From Gaiellasilicea sp963802765 (lineage in GTDB: Bacteria > Actinomycetota > Thermoleophilia > Gaiellales > Gaiellaceae): a stretch of 64,000 nt of DNA. This document shows, piece after piece, positions 61,382-64,000 of the stretch. The stretch covers positions 124,001 to 188,000 of the forward strand of contig CAWDJZ010000007.1 in the NCBI GenBank assembly GCA_963802765.1. The letters are read 5' to 3'. The number at the start of each line of letters is the position of its first letter. The stretch's first letter is position 1. A program made the translations under genes and the position numbers. Under the pieces are notes generated by a model. That model saw nothing but the letters and a program-made list of their open reading frames with translations, searched no databases and was not told the origin of the DNA.

Positions 61382-62287
61382 ATGTCCTCGGTCGCCACCG
61401 CGACGTTCGCAGACCGCCTCGCCGAGGCGGTCGAGCGCAAGCGCAGCCAGCTCGTCGTCGGCCTCGACCCACGGCTCGAGCAGCTGCCGGTCGAGCTGCG
61501 CGGCGAGGGAGCCGGCCGCGAAGCGGCCGCCTCGGCCTACGCCCGCTTCTGCTGCGGGATCGTCGACGCGGTCGCACCGTACGTCGTCGCAGTCAAGCCC
61601 CAGGTCGCGTTCTTCGAGGCGCTCGGCGCCGACGGTCTCGGCGCGCTCGAGCGCGTGTGCCGCTACGGGCGCGACGCTGGGCTGCTCGTGCTCGTGGACG
61701 GCAAGCGCGGCGACATCGGCTCCACGGCGCGCGCCTACGCCTCCGCGTACCTCGAGCCGCACGAGGAGACGGCGCCGCTCGCGGACGCCCTGACCGTCAA
61801 CACGTACCTCGGCGGTGACTCGATCGAGCCCTTCCTCCAGGCCTGCCGGCTCCACGGCGCCGGGATCTTCTGCCTCGTGCGCACGTCGAACGCCGGCGCC
61901 GCCGACGTCCAGGAGCTGACCCTCTCCGACGGGCGGCCCGTCTGGCAGCAGGTCGCCGAGCTCGTCGCGGAGTGGGGCGCGGACCTCATCGGCGATCGCG
62001 GCCTTTCGAGCGTCGGCGCCGTCGTCGGCGCCACTGTGCCCCGGGCCGTCGCGCAAGCGCGAAAGCTCCTGCCACGCTCGGTGTTGCTGCTGCCGGGGAT
62101 CGGCGCGCAAGGAGCCAGGCCCGCGGACGTCGCGCGCGCCTTCACGAGCGGCCCGGCGAGCGCCCTCGTGACCGTCTCGCGCTCCGTCATCTTCGCCTAC
62201 CGCGGCGGCAACGAGGAGTGGCGGTCGGCCGCGGCCGTCGAGGCCGCGCGCCTTCGCGCCGAGGTCTGGTCCGTGTCGGGCTGGTGA
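61382..62287 (+). CDS. pyrF: Orotidine 5'-phosphate decarboxylase (type 2)
   Basis: Last step of UMP synthesis. SQLVVGLDPRLEQLP, YVVAVKPQVAFFEALGADGL, the catalytic LVLVDGKRGDIGSTARAYA, TVNTYLGGDSIEPFL, IFCLVRTSNAGAADVQEL and SVLLLPGIGAQGARP are family blocks of the longer actinobacterial type. 301 residues. Nine bases after the nuclease gene. Confidence 0.95.
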   Translation: MSSVATATFADRLAEAVERKRSQLVVGLDPRLEQLPVELRGEGAGREAAASAYARFCCGIVDAVAPYVVAVKPQVAFFEALGADGLGALERVCRYGRDAGLLVLVDGKRGDIGSTARAYASAYLEPHEETAPLADALTVNTYLGGDSIEPFLQACRLHGAGIFCLVRTSNAGAADVQELTLSDGRPVWQQVAELVAEWGADLIGDRGLSSVGAVVGATVPRAVAQARKLLPRSVLLLPGIGAQGARPADVARAFTSGPASALVTVSRSVIFAYRGGNEEWRSAAAVEAARLRAEVWSVSGW

Positions 62288-62642
62288 TGCGCGGCCAGAC
62301 GCACGCTAGCGCGGTACGCCGCACCTGCTGCCTTCCTTCTCGCCGCCACGGTCGCCATCCTCCTCATCCGCTCCGCACTCTCGACCGAGGACGGGACGGC
62401 GCCGCCGCCCGCGGCGGCGACGACCGCGAACGACGACAACCGCCCCGCAGCGGCCGCCCCCGACGACCACCGGGCAAGCGACGACGACCACGCCCAGCGC
62501 GCAGTTCTATGTGATCCAGGAGGGCGACACGCTCGCGGACGTCGCCGAGGCATTCGACACCACGGTCGAACAGCTGCTCGTGCTCAACCCGGACGTCGAT
62601 CCCGTCTCGCTGACGATCGGCCAGCGCATCCGCGTCAGGTAG
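62287..62642 (+). CDS. LysM-domain membrane protein, frameshifted
   Basis: ATG overlaps the pyrF stop (TGATG). After a shift near 62294: helix RRTLARYAAPAAFLLAATVA, then ILLIRSAL. A second shift near 62400 leads to a Thr/Pro linker (TTTTAPQRPPPTTTGQ) and a LysM domain QFYVIQEGDTLADVAEAFDT, TVEQLLVLNPDVDPVSLTIG, QRIRVR. The whole protein would be about 118 residues: a peptidoglycan-binding anchor next to a D,D-carboxypeptidase. Confidence 0.75.
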
Positions 62643-62654
62643 GGTGGCCGCCGC

Positions 62655-63776
62655 GTGAAGTCGGGAGCCCTCGTCCTCGCTCTCGCCGCGGCCCTCTCGC
62701 TCTCGGTCGCCGCGGCTGCCGCGCCACCGCCGGTCGTCGCGGAGGCGTACGTCGTCCAGAACTCCGGCACCGGAGAGGTGCTCGCGTCGCGTGAGGCCCG
62801 CGAGCGCCTTCCGATCGCCTCGATCACGAAGCTGATGACGGCTCTCGTCGCGCTCGAGCGCGTGCCGCTCGACGAACTGGCGACGGTGAGCGGCGGTGCG
62901 GCCCGAGTCGGCGAGTCGACGATCAACGTGCGGCCGGGTGAGCGGATCGCGATCCGCGACCTGCTTCGCGCCGCGCTCGTGCAGAGCGCCAACGACGCCG
63001 CGAACGTCGTCGCCGCCCACGTCGGGAACGGCTCCGTGGCGCGGTTCGTCGACCTCATGAACGCCCGCGCCCGCCAGCTCGGGCTCACCGACACCCACTT
63101 CGTCAATCCGGACGGCCTCGACGCGCCCGGCCACGTCTCGAGCGCCCGGGACGTGACGAAGCTCGCGCGCGTCGCGATGAACAAGCCGTTCATCCGGGAG
63201 ACCGTGCGGCTCGTCGACGCGACCGCCGCCGGACGCCGCCTGCACACGTGGAACGATCTCCTCACCACGTTCCCGAGACTGATCGGCGTCAAGACGGGGC
63301 ACACGAGCGGCGCCGGCTGGTCACAGGTCGCGGCGGCCCGCAGCGGCGGCGTCACCATCTACGCGACCTTGCTCGGCGGCCAGACGAGGGAAGCCCGGAA
63401 CGCCGACCTGGCCGAGCTCCTCGCCTGGGGCCTCTCGCGCTACCGGACGGTGTGGGCGATCGACGGCGACCGCACCTACGGGCGCGCGCGGACGGCCTAC
63501 GAGCAGCCGGACGTCCGGCTCGTCGCGGCGAAGCCGGCCCTGCGCGTCGTGCACGTGGAGCGCCCGCTCGTCGAGCGCATCGTCGCGCCCGTGGAGGTCG
63601 AGCTGCCGGTTCGCCGCGGGCAGCGCCTCGGCGAGGTGCAGGTGCTCGACCGCGGCAAGGTGATCGCCACCTCCCCGCTCGTCGCGGCCGCTGCTGTCGA
63701 GCGCCCGGGCCGGCTCGACCGCATAGGCTTCTACGCCCGCCGCACGCTCCATCACCTCGGCGGCCTGTTCTCGTGA
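62655..63776 (+). CDS. D-alanyl-D-alanine carboxypeptidase
   Basis: Serine peptidase S11 trimming stem peptides. Signal peptide LVLALAAALSLSVAAAAAPP; SxxK in PIASITKLMTALVAL, SxN in LVQSANDAANVVAAH, KTG in LIGVKTGHTSGAGWSQVAAA. C-terminal domain ALRVVHVERPLVERIVAPVE and tail RRTLHHLGGLFS. 373 residues. GTG at 62655, 12 bases after the LysM gene. Confidence 0.93.
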   Translation: MKSGALVLALAAALSLSVAAAAAPPPVVAEAYVVQNSGTGEVLASREARERLPIASITKLMTALVALERVPLDELATVSGGAARVGESTINVRPGERIAIRDLLRAALVQSANDAANVVAAHVGNGSVARFVDLMNARARQLGLTDTHFVNPDGLDAPGHVSSARDVTKLARVAMNKPFIRETVRLVDATAAGRRLHTWNDLLTTFPRLIGVKTGHTSGAGWSQVAAARSGGVTIYATLLGGQTREARNADLAELLAWGLSRYRTVWAIDGDRTYGRARTAYEQPDVRLVAAKPALRVVHVERPLVERIVAPVEVELPVRRGQRLGEVQVLDRGKVIATSPLVAAAAVERPGRLDRIGFYARRTLHHLGGLFS

Positions 63777-63783
63777 GGCCCGG

Positions 63784-64000
63784 ATGATCGTCACCGTCAC
63801 GCTCAACGCTGCGCTCGATCGAACGCTGACCGTCCCGCACTTCCAGCGGGGGCATCGTCACCGTGCGAGCCAGGTGCTGACGCTCGCCGGCGGCAAGGGG
63901 ATCAACGTCGCGCGCGCGCTGAAGCAGCTCGAGGTGCCGGTGGTCGCCACCGGGCTCGCCGGCGGCCGGACCGGGACGCGGATCGTCGAGGAGCTGACTT
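63784..64000 (+). CDS. PfkB-family sugar kinase, 1-phosphofructokinase type (5' part)
   Basis: Starts MIVTVTLNAALDRTLTVPHF, then LTLAGGKGINVARALKQLEV and GLAGGRTGTRIVEEL, typical of 1-phosphofructokinase/tagatose-6-phosphate kinase (PfkB). Runs off the right edge after about 72 residues. Confidence 0.88.
   Translation, partial: MIVTVTLNAALDRTLTVPHFQRGHRHRASQVLTLAGGKGINVARALKQLEVPVVATGLAGGRTGTRIVEELT

Noticed and set aside
60023..62110. Long minus-strand open frame antisense to the nuclease and pyrF genes
   Set aside because: The plus strand holds clear DEDDh, GIY-YIG and OMP decarboxylase motifs; the antisense frame has none.

Overview
The window is a GC-rich chromosomal segment with tightly packed genes, many joined by 4-base ATGA or GTGA stop/start overlaps, and with GTG, TTG and possibly CTG starts. 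Gene content (DUF6458 membrane protein, DEDDh exonuclease fused to a GIY-YIG half, roadblock/LC7 protein, LexA box of the CGAAC-N4-GTTCG type, archaeal-type ProRS) points to an actinobacterium. Thermoleophilia (Gaiella or Solirubrobacter relatives) is my best guess, but that is inference. No phage, plasmid, insertion sequence, CRISPR array, tRNA or rRNA was seen, so this reads as core chromosome with metabolic islands.

Layout. 1-2470: end of the purine pathway (purM, purN, purH). 2470-3381: an organomercurial-lyase-like gene with an in-frame UGA at the catalytic cysteine position and a SECIS-like hairpin after it; this is the most interesting item. 3-10 kb: two EamA exporters, an Lrp regulator, a CBS/cysteine synthase with CBS domains, an ATP-grasp ligase, adenosine deaminase and prolyl-tRNA synthetase. 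10.6-12.7 kb: an mhqO/mhqD/mhqR-like quinone-detoxification locus with a clear promoter-operator. 12.7-24 kb: glycosyltransferase, flippase-like protein, glycerate kinase, xseAB, coiled-coil membrane protein, proline dehydrogenase, FabL-type enoyl reductase. 24-35 kb: two related small proteins, then genes of tyrosine breakdown (hppD, an FAH-family hydrolase, hmgA) interrupted by a cation-efflux gene, a very large broken DUF11/RTX surface-protein gene and a PadR/HAAS regulator pair. 35.7-45.9 kb: a LacI regulator facing an alpha-glucan operon (binding protein, two permeases, cytosolic GH13, ATPase, secreted GH13). 46-54 kb: DNA glycosylase, acetyltransferase, GST, hydrolases, rhodaneses, branched-chain amino-acid type binding protein. 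54-64 kb: murI, rph, mgtC, rdgB, yihY, pyrE, HU, SOS-type nuclease gene, pyrF, LysM protein, D,D-carboxypeptidase and the start of a 1-phosphofructokinase-type gene.

Two themes cut across the window. First, short palindromic repeats occur at gene ends and inside genes; some provide the stop codon and one lies in frame inside a membrane-protein gene. Second, many well-conserved genes carry single-base frameshifts (purN, flippase, CDF, hmgA, malF, amylase, rph, LysM and others). That looks more like residual assembly or read error than biology, except possibly in the 28-32 kb gene where breaks are very dense. The merB-like UGA is a different kind of event because the frame is kept on both sides.
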